The translations under genes and the position numbers were made by a program. From Anarhynchus alexandrinus (Eukaryota; Chordata; Aves; Charadriiformes; Charadriidae): a DNA stretch of 64,000 bases. Of the stretch, positions 1 through 12,076 are shown piece after piece. Position 1 is the stretch's first letter. Every line of letters begins with the position of its first letter. Under the pieces are notes generated by a model. It was not told where the DNA came from, made no database searches, and saw only the letters and a list, made by a program, of their open reading frames with translations. Location of the stretch: assembly GCA_008711295.1 (NCBI GenBank), contig VUYV01000121.1, positions 1,921,436-1,985,435 of the forward strand, given 5' to 3'.

Positions 1-2502
1 CAAAACCACAGCCAGAAGATGAGATTGGTCTTAGGTCTGCCCTTAGGTGTGCTGAATACACCAGTCTCCCTGGTAGTGAGAGACAGCAGCAGTGGGAAGC
101 ATGGAAACAAACAGCTTTATTTTTCTTTCTGTTGAGAGGAGAAAATTGTGATTAAGTTGGTGAAACAACAAAATGAATGAATGTGTGAAAGCTAGAGGGG
201 AGGGTGAGTGCAGTGCAAGTTTTTTCGTTGTATTGTTTACAAAGCCCAGTACCGGTAAGACCTGAGAAGGGGCACTGAAACAGTGATATTTTCCCCACCC
301 TGCAGTTCAGGACTGTATTTGCTGCTACTAGCTGTAGAACAAACAGAAGACTATGCCTCCTTCCAGCACATGCTTCCTCAGCAGCAGCATCCTCAGTTGT
401 CCTTTCTCCCTCAGTAGCATTTCCAGTAGAACTGAAGGAGTGAAGCGACAGACTCAGCTTGGAACTACATCTGATTTGCCAAGCCTCTTCTACCTGTCTA
501 TGATCCACAAGTCAGGAAACAGGTTGACTGCTGTGTGTTAGGCTGTTCGCAAATCTGGTAGGAAGAACTCGGTGGTTTGGCCTTAGGCTCACAGAACTTG
601 GCTAGAATAAGTTAGAAAGTTCTAGGCTAAAACAATTTAGCAATTATTTTCTAAAAACAGAAACAATTTCTATCCACCTGAAGCCCGACATCATTCTCAC
701 ATTTCCCAGAATGGAAGCATATTTTAAGGGGAAATTATCTCCAGAGAGAGGACTAGGTGTTTTGCACCCCCCTATTCCCTAGAATAAATGGCTGTAATAA
801 TGATGAAGTTCCCATCAAAATAGGAATAAGGATATTGCATCCATCTCCTCCATAGCAAGCACTCAATGGTAAGAAAGGTCATCACTGACCTGAATATTGC
901 AGTTCAGAATACCCATGAAAATTTAGAAATCCCTATTGAACGTACTGGCAGCCGCACATACACAGAGCCCTTTGAAAAGCAGGTCCGTGTCTCTGTTAAG
1001 GTCAGCTCTGCCAGCAGGGTCTTCTCCCAGGGCTGGAGAAATTCCCAGCAGTCCTCCAATAAATATTTCACAGTGAAACACTAGAGAGTGTCAGCGTTTC
1101 AACTGTCCTGTTGTGATTCTCCTCAGCATTCTGTTGACTCAGCAATAAAGGGCAACCTTAAAATTGCAAATCAGAGCTATATACCAACTCTGCTTGGCTC
1201 CACCACAGAAACAAACTCCTGAACTTCATCCCTCCATAGGCTCTCTGGCTGAGGACACCAGAACAACCACTCTGCATTGAAACTTTGGCTGAAAAATATT
1301 GAGAATTGTAATTTAGGAGCTGCAGACTACTGTAGTGAAGTTGCATGAAAGGCAACTCGTTCTTCTTTGTTCTCAACAGTATTTCTAAGCAGGTCTCCAC
1401 TGCTCTAACCTTTTGGGGGGGATTATGGAGATTTCCCTGGCATTGATGAATGCAGACTGCCACAGTTTGGGATTAGTTTTAGGATCAGGGTTAAATCTTT
1501 ACCCTTCTTAGCCTAAGAGAGGAGAAATCTTTGAAGACATATCAATAAGATCACTGGTTGTTTTTTTCTTTATGCTAACCCTGGTTTTGTCTCAGTGGAC
1601 TTTAAGAGTTATGAAGTATCATAATATCTGTTGCAATATATGTTTTTAGGTGGAAACACTCAGGTAAATTCTATTTCAATCTATTCTAATTCTGATTTTA
1701 AAATAACAACATCTCCTCTTACTTAACAGTCACTCATTCCTAAAATGCATTTGATTTTGAGGTTCAAATTAATGTTGTTCAGGAAAAAAAAAGTGATAAT
1801 TTTACCCAAAAGCAAATGGAGTACACAGGAAAAAAAAAAAAAAAGTCTTGCCTTTCTTATACAGGAGTGGAACAGGAGAACTTCTCAAGCAACTAAGGCA
1901 GAGAGAATGCACCAAAATCTTTACTATCACTTGTTTTGGAAGTAGAGCAACTCTCCCCAAACCCTTCAAATCCTAGCACTCACCACTGAACTCAATCCCA
2001 AAATATATTTCCTGCTACAATGGGTGGAGGAACTGAAGGACAACAGATAAATCCATGTGTTGACGTATTCACTTATCTTGAATCAGTAGTCATGAAATCA
2101 GCAGTACTGAGCTCTCACCTATGTGTAATAAATTGCAGAAATGAGGTGGACGCACAGCTTGCATCCACAGGGGTGCTATACACCACCATTTACAGCAGGA
2201 GAGTGGAGAGAGGAAAAAATTAAGGGGTTTTATGTGACACTGTGATGATTCTATATGATTTTCCTTTTTATCCCTTCTCTTTCTGCTGTTAGCAATCAGT
2301 ATCACTAACCAATACGTGACATTTTATGAATGCTAAATCAAGGAAAAGAACACGCCTACCTGATGTAGATAGTTGATTTTACTGCACCAACTTTTCTGCA
2401 GGGCAAATGGAAACACAGGCAAGGCAGTCACCATGAGAAGCAGGGCAGACCAGTGAAGGGAGCCCCTGGTACTACTGAGGGGAGGTACGTTGCCAACACT
2501 AG
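1..2502. other. Unique non-coding DNA, no gene seen
   Basis: I see no exon, RNA gene or recognisable repeat here. The open frames at 152-508 (-), 353-541 (+), 866-1084 (+) and 1158-1463 (-) are short, overlap one another in part and match no domain I know. Base composition is AT-rich and CpG-poor, as expected for avian intron or intergenic DNA. The only simple sequence is a run of 15 A at 1830-1844. Absence of a gene is an inference from reading alone; a short exon under about 40 codons could be missed. Confidence 0.6.
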
Positions 2503-2562
2503 CTTTGCCACCGGCCAGCTGCTTGACTTTGCCCTCTGCATCTGTAAAATAAAGGTGTTTAC
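2503..2562 (+). mobile_element. Possible MIR-type SINE fragment
   Basis: The segment reads like the middle of a MIR/CORE-type SINE. It has a 'gccac..gccagctgcttgactttg' type stretch followed by 'ctctgcatctgtaaaat', which resembles the family's phrase for the region after the tRNA-like head. No tRNA-like head or 3' end can be seen, so this is a worn fragment at best. A chance match is possible. Confidence 0.3.
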
Positions 2563-2771
2563 TGCAATTTAAAACAATTTGGGATGTGAAATCTGTGTCA
2601 AATCTAAGTCTTGTAGTTTTGCATCACTACTAACAAGTCTACTGTCTCCAGCTTTCTAGGAAAGTAGAAAAAAGGAAATAGCAAAATACTGGTTCCCTAT
2701 TCTAGCTAGAAAATCACGCCACATCTCTGGGCCCTGAACACCCTACTCATCTCTGCTCATCATCCTATGAC

Positions 2772-3555
2772 TACCAAATTCTCTTTAATATTTCATTAAT
2801 GACTTGGATGGTAGACTAAAATCAGCACAAGGAGAGGTGGTGCAAGCAGGTTGAGGGATAGCATCAGAATCCAAAATGAACCTGCTAAATTGGAAAGAGT
2901 TTTAAATCAACAGGATGCAGTTCAATAAAGACAAGCTCAAAGTGCTATACGGAGTAAAGAGAAATTGAAAATAGAAATACAAAATTGGAAGCAACTGGTG
3001 ATGCAGCCATGTGACAGAAAAAAGATAAGGCCTATGTTTGTGACACAAAGAGGATACACATCAACCGCATGACAGTGCAGACAAAACAGCAAGCCACAAC
3101 GCTAAGTACATTAATGTCATGTCACACACCACTTAAGAGTTCTTTCTTCCTCACTTGGGTGAGGCTTTGGTACATAGCCAGTTTTGCATGGAGTGCTTAA
3201 AATAGCAAGGAGACCAATTTGACAGAATCCGGATGAAAACAAGAGGACTAACCAGACGTGAAAAAAAAAAAAAAAAACCTATGAGAAAAGATTAGAGTTA
3301 ATAGCAAACACAAAGGTTTTCTATGAAAGGAGGGAAAGATGTAGCTTATTTGGAGTGAGGTTAGAGATTACAATGATTCTAATAATCAGAACACTGAAAC
3401 ACGGAACCTGTCTGGGTAGGGCTGCTGTGGCAGCTCCTTAATTGGAAGCTTTTAAGGAAAAGGTCAGTTACGGATAATGTACGTACACCTATCTGGACAT
3501 GTCTAAAATGTGGTTTGATGACCTATGGTGGTTCCTTTGTTCCCTAAGTCCTAAA
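2772..3555 (+). mobile_element. Old CR1/L3-type LINE, 3' part
   Basis: This is a degraded 3' portion of an ancient CR1/L3-clade non-LTR retrotransposon on the + strand. Around 2792-2812 it encodes F-I-N-D-L-D-G, the motif that lies just before the catalytic box of CR1-clade RTs. About 2870-2990 follows the family wording for 'aattggaa...aatcaacaggatgcagttcaat', and 3278-3300 matches the conserved 'cctatgagaaaag' segment. The end near 3513-3555 resembles the usual 'gatgacctc..ggtcccttcc' tail. No reading frame survives and stops are frequent. A 17-A run at 3261-3277 interrupts it. The 5' end is truncated, as is normal for LINEs. Family assignment rests on remembered consensus wording, not an alignment. 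Confidence 0.72.
3261..3277 (+). repeat. Poly-A tract inside the old LINE
   Basis: Seventeen consecutive A lie between 'accagacgtg' and 'cctatgag', where the LINE family normally runs continuously. This is most likely replication-slippage growth of a short A run, or a tiny nested insertion tail. Confidence 0.85.
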
Positions 3556-3691
3556 CTGGACAATTAATCTGTTTTTACCATGTACTGAAAATTGTGTGCT
3601 TTCATTTTATTTTGCGATTATCTCAACTTTTGAGAAACACCTTTATTTAGAGCAGGAAAAGCAACAAAAACTGGGACCAAGCATATTCATC

Positions 3692-4880
3692 AAATCATAG
3701 AACAGTTTAGGTTGGAAGGGACCTTAAAGATCATCAAGTTCCAACCCCACTGCCATGGGCAGGGACACCTCCCACAAGACCAGGTTGCTCAAAGCACCAT
3801 CTAACCTGGCCTTGAACACTTCCAGTGATGGGGCATCCCAACTTCTCTGGGCAATTTGTTCCAGTGCCTCACCACCCGCACAGTACAGAATTTCTTCCTA
3901 ATATCTATTCTAAATCTACCCTCTTCCAGTTTGAAGCCATTCCCCCTCGTCACTACATGCCCTTGTAAAAAGTCCCTCTCCAGCTTTCTTGTAGGCTCCC
4001 TTCAGACACTGAAAGGCCACTATAAGGTCTCCCTGGAGCCTTCTCTTCTCTGGGCTGAACAACCCCAACTCTCTCAGCCTCTCCTCATAGCAGATGTGCT
4101 CCAGCCCTCTGATCATCTTCGTGGCCCTCCTCTAGACCTGCTCCAACAGGTCCATATTCTTCTTATGTTGAGGGCTCCAGAGCTGGACACAATATTCTAG
4201 GTGGGGTCTCAAAGGAGCGGAGTAGAGGGGCAGAATCACCTCCCTCGACCTGCTGGCCACGCTTCTTTTGATGCAGCCCAGGATGTGGTTGGCCTCCTGG
4301 GCTGCGAGCGCACATTGCTGGTTTGTGCCAGGTCATGCTGAGCTTCCCATCAGCCAACACCACCCAGTCCTTCTCCTCAGGGCTGCTCTCAATCAATTCT
4401 CACCCAACCTGTATTTGTACGTGAGATTGCCCTAGCCCACATGCAGGACCTTGCACCTGGCCTTGTTGAACTTCATGAGGTTTGCAATGGCCCACCTCTC
4501 AAGCCTGTCCAGCTCCCTCTGGATGGCATCCCTCCCCTTCAGCGTGTCAACCACTCCACACGGCTTGGTGTCATTGGCAAACTTGCTGAGGGTGCACTCC
4601 ATCCCAACATCCATGTCACCAACAAAGATGTTAAATAGCACCAGTCCCAGTACCGACCCCTGAGGAAGACCACTTGTCACTGCTTGTCACTTGGACATGG
4701 AGCCGTTGACCACAACTCTTTGTGTGTGACCATCCAGCCAGTTCCTTATCCACCAAGTGGTCTGTTGGTCAAATCCATGTGTCTTCAATTTAGAGACCAG
4801 GATGTCATGCGGAATGGTGCCAAATGCTTTGCACAAGTCCAGGTAGATGACATCTGTTGCTCTACCCTTATCCATATTAA
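3692..4880 (-). mobile_element. CR1 LINE, 5'-truncated, minus strand
   Basis: This is a clear CR1 non-LTR retrotransposon in reverse orientation. Its 3' end sits at 3692-3725, where the + strand reads 'aatcatagaac..ggttggaaggg', the complement of the avian CR1 tail. The element runs through the RT C-terminal region to about 4880, so only the last roughly 1.2 kb of a 4-5 kb element is present. It ends abruptly in the RT domain, as 5'-truncated CR1 copies do. The element lies tail to tail with the older LINE at 2772-3555, with a 136-bp gap. A small duplication of 'cttgtcact' at 4673-4690 coincides with a break in the coding frame. I see no target-site duplication, which is usual for CR1. Confidence 0.93.
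3916..4880 (-). pseudogene. CR1 reverse transcriptase remnant
   Basis: This is the broken RT coding region of the minus-strand CR1. Reading from 4880 downwards, the first block (to 4687) holds 'YLDLCKAF', the RT motif preceding the palm, then a '[17 protein letters not shown]' segment. The second block (4680-4432) holds '[17 protein letters not shown]' and an F-A-N-D box where the family has F-A-D-D, so a catalytic aspartate is replaced. Later blocks (4396-4163 and 4116-3916) carry the C-terminal 'EKDWVVL' and 'GLEHICYEERLRELGLFS' segments. The blocks sit in different frames separated by stops and indels, so the gene is dead. The endonuclease domain and ORF1 are absent. Confidence 0.9.
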
Positions 4881-5490
4881 CACAAGCATAGTTTGAATCT
4901 TTACATAATACTGAGATAGTGATCAAAGAAAACGTAACTGCAAAATAAGCAGGCAAGAAGAAGCTACATAAACCTAGAATGTACAAATCAATGCCAACAC
5001 AGCCTGCTATGTACGACCTGGCAGATTACACTGGCACACACAAGAGGACTCTGGTCCGTTTGGTGTTTGTTCATTCTTTCCCTCACTCCTGCCCTCAGTG
5101 CAGAAAGCAATCAGCCCCTGAATTTCAAGTGCCAGTGTATGCCAGCCCCTTTTCTGATTGCTGCTTCTTTGTTTAAATTACAGCTCTTAGCAGCAAGCAC
5201 CTTGTTTCATATTATGCTACAAAACACCCACCACTGTGCTGATGTTCTAACAAAGACAGACAAGACAATGGCATTTCAAAAGGCTGATTAAGAAAAGCCA
5301 TTACTCATCTCCAGGGTCTCATACAATTCCCTTTGGGAAGAGAAATAGTGCTACAAATATAGGTCTTTGCCAATAAGGCACTGAGATAAGTACTTAATTT
5401 CCATAGGAGGAAAGATATACATTTAAGTTATAGCTGCTTTTATTCTTGTGTGAGCTTCCAGCCAGATTTAGCTGCAGCATAGCATCACTA

Positions 5491-5523
<33 letters not shown>

Positions 5524-7781
5524 NAAAGGTATTGTTTAAGTCATATTACAACATATGGCAGCTATAAATTACTGAAGACAGACTTTCATCAGTACCCACC
5601 ACATGATAAGAGAATATGTACTTAATGAAGAAGTCCACAAGCCAATAAGTTTGTCGAGTGATGTGGAACTGTCTGGCCTAACTGACCTTCCTTTATTACA
5701 TATATCCTCCAAGCTATAGCAGCATCTTGAACAAGCTTGCCTCAAACAGCTAAAACAAAGGCTCATGTTGGAAGAAAATTAGACAAAACACACAGTCAGT
5801 TTCTAAAGACTCATGAAGACATGATTCCCCTTAAAGATTTACTGGTATTACTGCATGTTAAACATGTGCATCCGGAGGAGAAAAGGACTTTGGGTGTATA
5901 ATCTGCATAAGTAATGGATGTTCAGAAAGACAAATAGATGAACACTGTTTGCTAAAGGGAGAAAGGGAAAGTTCTTCATGTTTATGCTATTGAAGCATTC
6001 TGCCTTCTGGTTTTAACAATAAGGTCCATCTGGATTTTTTAAGCATTTCACAACAGTGTCAGACAAACATGTACTGTAAATAAAAGCTCCATTTTAAGTG
6101 ACCCCAGTATGTTTTACCTTGTTTGTGGTCTTAAAATTCCATTGGGGAGGAAAGTTTGCATGGTAAGTACACTTTCTTCAAACAGCTATTTTTATCTCTT
6201 CCTGTGGCTTAAAGATGTAACCGTATGTAAGAATTCTCATAGGCACCACATATAGATAAATGCATGCCTCACAGAATGTCCCTGCAGTGAGACGACTGTG
6301 ACAGCCTTCACATACTGCATGACGTGCTTGACCTCAGTTGTTCTGAAAAGCTCCAAGAACATATCACTCCTTCACAAAAAAAAATATTTAAGTTCAAACA
6401 GTCCTTAGCACCTTTCCCATTCCAACCTGGGAAGCTGGGCAATGGACTCTGTTCCCAACTGCAGCAAAAGGACTACTCTGAAAAACTCTCTGAAGAACAG
6501 CAGCAAACATTGCATGTGAGGGACTCCATGAGGGTGGTCAGGATGAATCCCCGCATTCTGATGAGAGAAAAGCAGTGATTCCCATCTCTTCAGTGAGACT
6601 CATAAGGTTATCATAGAAAATCTCATTTTTTTTTAAGGCACAGCTCTCCAGTGGTGGATTGCTTTACTTAAAAAAAGATGACAAATGCCACCACAAGGCT
6701 GATGCGCCTGACTTTGCCAACACCTTCAGAAACAGAAATCACAGTTGACAGTCAAGACTGTTTCCATATTAAGACCTATAAAAAGAAATCAGTATTCCTT
6801 GGGGGGAGTCCTTTCCTAAACAATTAAATCTCGATTAGCAATTCCTCCTGCATTTTAACAGACTTATCCAAAGAGTTAGAAAAGCTTATCGGCTACCTGG
6901 TTACTCAAACAGAAATGTCAAAATAAACCTCTGCAAACTTAAGTTCCTCTTGCTCAGAGGAAAAAATATTCAGAAACTAACTACAATTCTAGTATGCCTT
7001 ATACTGTCAAAGACCAACAAGACCCAGAAATATAGATTCCCTGATGTCAGAAAATATGTGGAAAGCTGTTACAACAGATGGATTATTATAAAGAGTCCTT
7101 TTGAAAAGAAGAAGAAAAAAAATGTTAGCCACTCTCAAGTACACACCTCATCTTGGTGTTCATCTACCCAAACATAATTTCTACTTTTTTATTTTTCCCT
7201 GAAAGAAATAAAGCTCTCAGAGTATCATTAATGTGGGGTCCCTTTAAGCCTGCTGGACTGAATATCCATGCTGCAGGAAATTAATTAATTGTGTAAACTG
7301 CCAGCATGTGGAGCAGGTGGCTGGACTTCTCCACAGCATAAAGCCTGTGTTTAGATTTACTTCCATAAAATATGACGAAATGTAGAGACTAAAAAACAAC
7401 AGAACAGCATGGGTCTGCTTCATCCAGCACTGATTTCTCCAGACGTGTTAAGCAGCCAGGAAGTGGGGAGGGGGCGGAAGGGGGGAATTTATATTGTTTT
7501 TGTAATAGCAAACATGCAAAATGACATTCATGTTCAGGAAGAGGATCTCCAACAAAGTAAAAATTGTATTTTCCTACTCATCAGGCTCATGTCAGGATTG
7601 TAGATTTGAATGACAAAAGGGACACACAGCTGCTACTTGTTATTCTGATGAGGTTTGTGAAGTAAGCACAGCCAAGAGAGAATGAGCCTCAACACCATTG
7701 CTGAGAGGCTTATTTGTTCTCTTCTGTATGGAAATCCACTGAGATGTCTTTAAAGGTAGGAAAATCTTGACTATTTTCCCT
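4881..7781. other. Unique non-coding DNA, no gene seen
   Basis: There is no recognisable exon, RNA gene or transposon. The section holds the long A tract at 5494-5527, described separately. A G-rich patch at 7465-7485 has three G runs on the + strand, one short of a standard four-run quadruplex motif. Open frames such as 4979-5176 (+), 6324-6578 (+) and 6950-7177 (+) are low-complexity in part and show no domain. Nothing marks a promoter. Confidence 0.6.
5494..5527 (+). repeat. Long poly-A tract with one N
   Basis: Thirty A (5494-5523), an undetermined base at 5524 and three more A. It could be a retroposon tail, but the sequence upstream matches no element I recognise. The N shows that length and sequence here were hard to call. 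Confidence 0.95.
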
Positions 7782-7789
7782 GGTTAAGT

Positions 7790-7847
7790 CCTGATTTTGG
7801 TTGGTTAACCTGATTTTGGTTGGTTAACCTGATTTTGGTAGGTTTTA
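7790..7847 (+). repeat. 19-bp tandem repeat, three copies
   Basis: The unit 'cctgattttggttggttaa' occurs at 7790-7808 and again exactly at 7809-7827. A third, diverged copy runs from 7828 to 7847 ('ggtaggtttta' at its end). The preceding 'ggttaag' (7782-7788) looks like the end of a further partial unit. Two perfect copies suggest a recent expansion. Confidence 0.92.
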
Positions 7848-9103
7848 GAGTCAGATGAAACAAAAAGAGCATTTAATATCCAACTTTACAACTCCTTCTA
7901 GCTACACTGTGTCTCTAAGCAGTCATTCCATGTCTGTCTCTCACTTGGTTCTCAGGTGACAGTGTCATGGACCGCTGCACCACCAAAAATCTTGATATGG
8001 GAGGGGTGGAAGGATTAAGCTTTTTCCAAGTTCCCCATTGTCCTTGAAGACATCTCTCAAACTGTTTTCCTCTCCGATACCTGCCATACCCTCTGTATTT
8101 ACACAAATTTGTTCTGTTGTACTCAGCCTACTGTTATATGTGCAGGCTATTTATCTTGAGATACTTGGGGGTATGAATCTCAATAGCACCATCAGTATGT
8201 TTCTACACAGTAAGTCTACTAACATGTAAAGAAAAAAAAAAAGAGAGAAACAGTGCTGGAATTTAGGTGGCCAGAATAATTTTACATGTGTGCCAATCAG
8301 AAGAAAATATGGAAGCCCTCAAAATTAATATTAAACTCCATAATGTACTTTCTACAAAAAATTTCCTCTTGACAGATGTAGACTTTCAGGCTTATTTGTT
8401 TGTACACTGCATATTTGAAAATTAATATTAATATGAACATTTCATGTAACTTTGATTTTTCTTAATAATGCTCCCTATAACAGGGAGTTAGTCCCAAAGT
8501 TCCTTATTCACCCCATGGTTCAAAGGAATTAGCTTGTTCAGAGCCATCCAGGTGTTAGCAAATACAACATAGACATGTCCTTAACTGTCTTTGCAGATCT
8601 AACTCAATGATAATTTATTGATAAAGATACCAAGTATATAATTTGCATCCCATATAGTAATTATGTATGAGAATTTTATACTAAAAAAAAAGTCTGAAAT
8701 GGTCTTTAACTTATAAAAATTAATTCATATGTTTATTGTATACTATTTTGGTAAAACAAAAGTTTTCTTGGTTTTCAGGCATCCCATTCCTTTCCTAAGT
8801 TTCAAGTTAAAAATTAATTGAAGTTTCTTTTTTATACCTGCAGATAGATAGGCCATGCAGTGATTCAAGACAAATAGTGAAGAATATTTAATTAACTGAA
8901 GCTACAGGAGGATTTTCAGGGAGAGGGAATGTAATTCATGAACTAGAACTTACTCTCAAAATTATCATTAATTCCTGCAGAAAACAGCAGAGAGTTTTAA
9001 AGACAATAAATCACCGGAATCTCGACTTTACATCACATCTGAAAGATGGTACCCCCTGTATTTTGTTTCTTCCAGCAAATTAAGAGACCATTTGGGTCGA
9101 TGG

Positions 9104-9141
9104 GTGTGTATGCATACAGACACGTGTGCACATGTGTACAC
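9104..9141. repeat. Alternating purine-pyrimidine block
   Basis: Bases 9104-9117 (14 bp) and 9120-9141 (22 bp) alternate strictly between purine and pyrimidine, mostly GT/CA and CG steps, with only two bases between them. The second block contains the perfect palindromes 'acacgtgt' (9120-9127) and 'gtgtacac' (9134-9141). Such tracts can adopt Z-DNA under negative supercoiling. Confidence 0.8.
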
Positions 9142-11669
9142 AAAGGAAGAAGAAAGGAAGGGGTATTCCTACCTACTTCAGAATAAAGGATCACTGCCTA
9201 AAAAACAGCTGATATCACTTGTGATTTTCCCCGGAGTCTCACTGAATTTTTAAATTAGTGTGACTTTCTTCTTTCTAACAAATTATGTCTGAAACCAAAA
9301 AGCCACAAAGAAACATTCCTATCATTAATTTTCAAGAAAATGCAAACTTCATCCATCTCAAGTTATATCTACCACACTTTTCTCTCACAATGACATCAGT
9401 TTCTATATCCTTTCAAGCCCTAATAAACAAGAACACTATTTACTAGTTTCTTAAAATATTTATATTTCTGATAAATCTCAGTTACCCCAACATTCCTCTG
9501 TAAACCCTTCACAATCCTCTCTCATATATATCATTGACACTAATGAAAAAATATCTGATCAGACAGATTCTGTATCCCAAGATCCACTACCTTTACCCTC
9601 TCAGCTGAGTCAAAACACAGCCTTCCATACCTTCTCAATTTATGCAACCACATGCCCAAGTCCTCTGGTAGAAACTGACAGCAATGTCCTGTGACACAAT
9701 CCCAAACGTAAATGATCCATTGTAAGGGTGACACAGTCTTGACACTCTTCATGAGGAGCCCCCGTGATTACTCGAACTGAAATGGTCTTTCAAGGAGAAC
9801 CTTGCAGGGAGGTTTGGGAATTTTGTGTGCCAGTTAAACAAAAGAGAACAAAGACTGGACCTGGTAAATTTGGGTGTTTTGTGGATTCTGTTAGGCAGCA
9901 GGACATCATTAGACTTAATTTGGTAGCTTCCTCTGCTTATGCATTTTAGGTTGAATGTCAGGAGAACTACATTAGTTTAATCAAGCAAAATCGATCATAT
10001 ATATGCATTAAGAGACTGGCTTCTGCCAAAACATTTTCAATGCTCTACTCGATGCAATAAGGATGAACTGCAATCAACATCTTAGGAAAAACCAAATCAT
10101 TAGCCTAAATATGGCTTCCTTTTACCAAGTACTGTGTCATAAATTTTCTATTTCGTGATAGTGTTTCATGCTTGTACTAATGCAGTATTCAGAATAGGCT
10201 TAATTTTGCATGTCAGCAAGTCTGCTGTTAACTTTGTTATATGCTTATTGGAGTTTTAATTTTTCAATACATTAATTAGTACATTTATATTCTAATTGAT
10301 AATTTTCATTATACTCTCATGAGTAGCAAAGTCTCTCAGCTTTCAAATATTTCAAAATCACTTGAGCTGTAACATTTCTTTTGAGATAGCTAAACTCTAC
10401 TGAGTTATGTACTGTCTACTAAGGGCCCTGCAGGCATGTCATGGTAAAGGGGTTTTGATGCTCAGCTGCTAAATAATTAGAAGGTAAAAGCCAAATAGAA
10501 ATTAACTTCAGTTCAATCAGCCTTTGTCATTCTGCAGTTATATCTAGAAAGTTGTCAGATGCTGATTAAACAGGGCTGTTCAGAACCGTTTTGATGAGGT
10601 AATCAGAACTTGGGGAGGGCTAAAAAGAGTAAATAGATTATTTTGTGAAGTGAAAAAAAATAATAAGAGCTGCTAACATGACAGTTTTGGACATATGTCT
10701 TCTGGAATTAATGAGTGTTATCACCAGCATTTTGTTTAGCCGATGAAAATTAAATAATAAGTCAGTCTGTCAACAGCAATAAGATAAAACCATAAAGTAT
10801 TTAACTTCTTACAGCAGAACCATACATGGGCACACTATAAGCTTGAGCTTGTTAATAGTCTGCTTTTTCCATACCTGTAATAAAGACAGACAGGTAATTC
10901 ATCTCTGATGAACCTGCAAAATTTCCTTAATCAGTAAAAGCCAAGTGGATGAACAAAACAATTTAGACAGCTGTATAGAACCAATTCCTATTATCAGCTA
11001 TTATCATTATTGTTCCTGAGACCTAAGACATTGGAATACTATTAACAAAAAACCCACATATAGCCACAAAGAAATGACAGTTATCTTAATGATTATTTTA
11101 AATAAAAACTAACAAGCACAATTAGGTAGACTGTGGAAGTAGCTGGGCAGAGTATCAGATGTGTTTTGCTCTAAATGTGATGTAAAGGATCGCTTTTACA
11201 CAATTCTTGTCCCACAATGCTACAAGACCTTTCATATCCTGTTGGAGAAAGCTACGAAGGCTGCAGCAAAGCTAAAAGATAGAAATGCTAAATATCTTTC
11301 TGGTAACTGAGCACAAGTAACAAAACTGATCAAGTAGAGAGCTATGAAGGAAGAGTGAATAGTTACGTAGTTAATTCGGGTAACTTTAGAACTACTTAAT
11401 ACCAAACCGCAGAAAATTCTTTTTTTTTTTCTTTTCCTCCACAGATTTAGGCTATGAGCCATTTTCCATCAAAATTAATGACAAAATCTCACTGAATTCA
11501 ACTGAACAGAATCAATCTTATAATTCTGTCCAACTTTAATGGCAATTGTAGCTATAAAAAAGGTGTATAAGGAGGCTTAAGGCAAAACAGCAAAATGTTG
11601 AGACATTATTTAGTGTGAATGAAAACGACACTGAGATTTTAAAAGACAAGAATAGAGACTACTTAGACT

Positions 11670-11701
11670 GGGGAAGATGAAGATGGGGAGGGTGGGGGGG
11701 G
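11670..11701 (+). other. G-quadruplex motif
   Basis: G runs at 11670-11673, 11685-11688, 11690-11692 and 11694-11701 are visible. The block 11685-11701 alone satisfies the four-run rule with single-base loops (GGGG-A-GGG-T-GGG-G-GGGG), the class expected to fold as a stable parallel quadruplex. No gene start is visible beside it. Confidence 0.75.
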
Positions 11702-12076
11702 AACCGTAACTGTTGATGCAGGCTGTATTGATCAAGGTCAGAAAGTAGATCTTCAAAATAGATTTCCAGCACAGAGAGAATTCAACAAAGATCTCTAGGT
11801 TGAAGCTAAGGAGGTGGGTGGTAGGTTAAAATAATCGGTCCCACCTGCCCCTCTGTGGATCAACACAAGTATACTGTGTGATAACAATAAAATTGTTACC
11901 CATTCATCTTAGTGATTGCTGTCCCAAAGATGGCTACCTCGAAATAAAGCTTATCTGGCTTAAAAATTTCTGACCCAGAAAGACTCCACATCCTGCACTG
12001 TATAATGGTACTTGTCAGTGTCCCCACCAAGTGCCACTTAACCTCTCCTGCTGGGCTCAGGGAGGGCAGCACCCTC

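Noticed and set aside
3856..4200. 114-codon + strand frame
   Set aside because: It is the antisense shadow of the CR1 element at 3692-4880.
5494..5527. Processed pseudogene ending in the 30-A tract
   Set aside because: Sequence upstream matches no mRNA or retroposon I recognise and no flanking target duplication is evident.
7465..7485. G-quadruplex motif
   Set aside because: Only three runs of three or more G separated by short loops are available; the final run of six cannot supply two runs plus a loop.
7790..7847. CRISPR-like array
   Set aside because: The units are directly adjacent with no spacers, and the window is vertebrate nuclear DNA; it is a plain tandem repeat.
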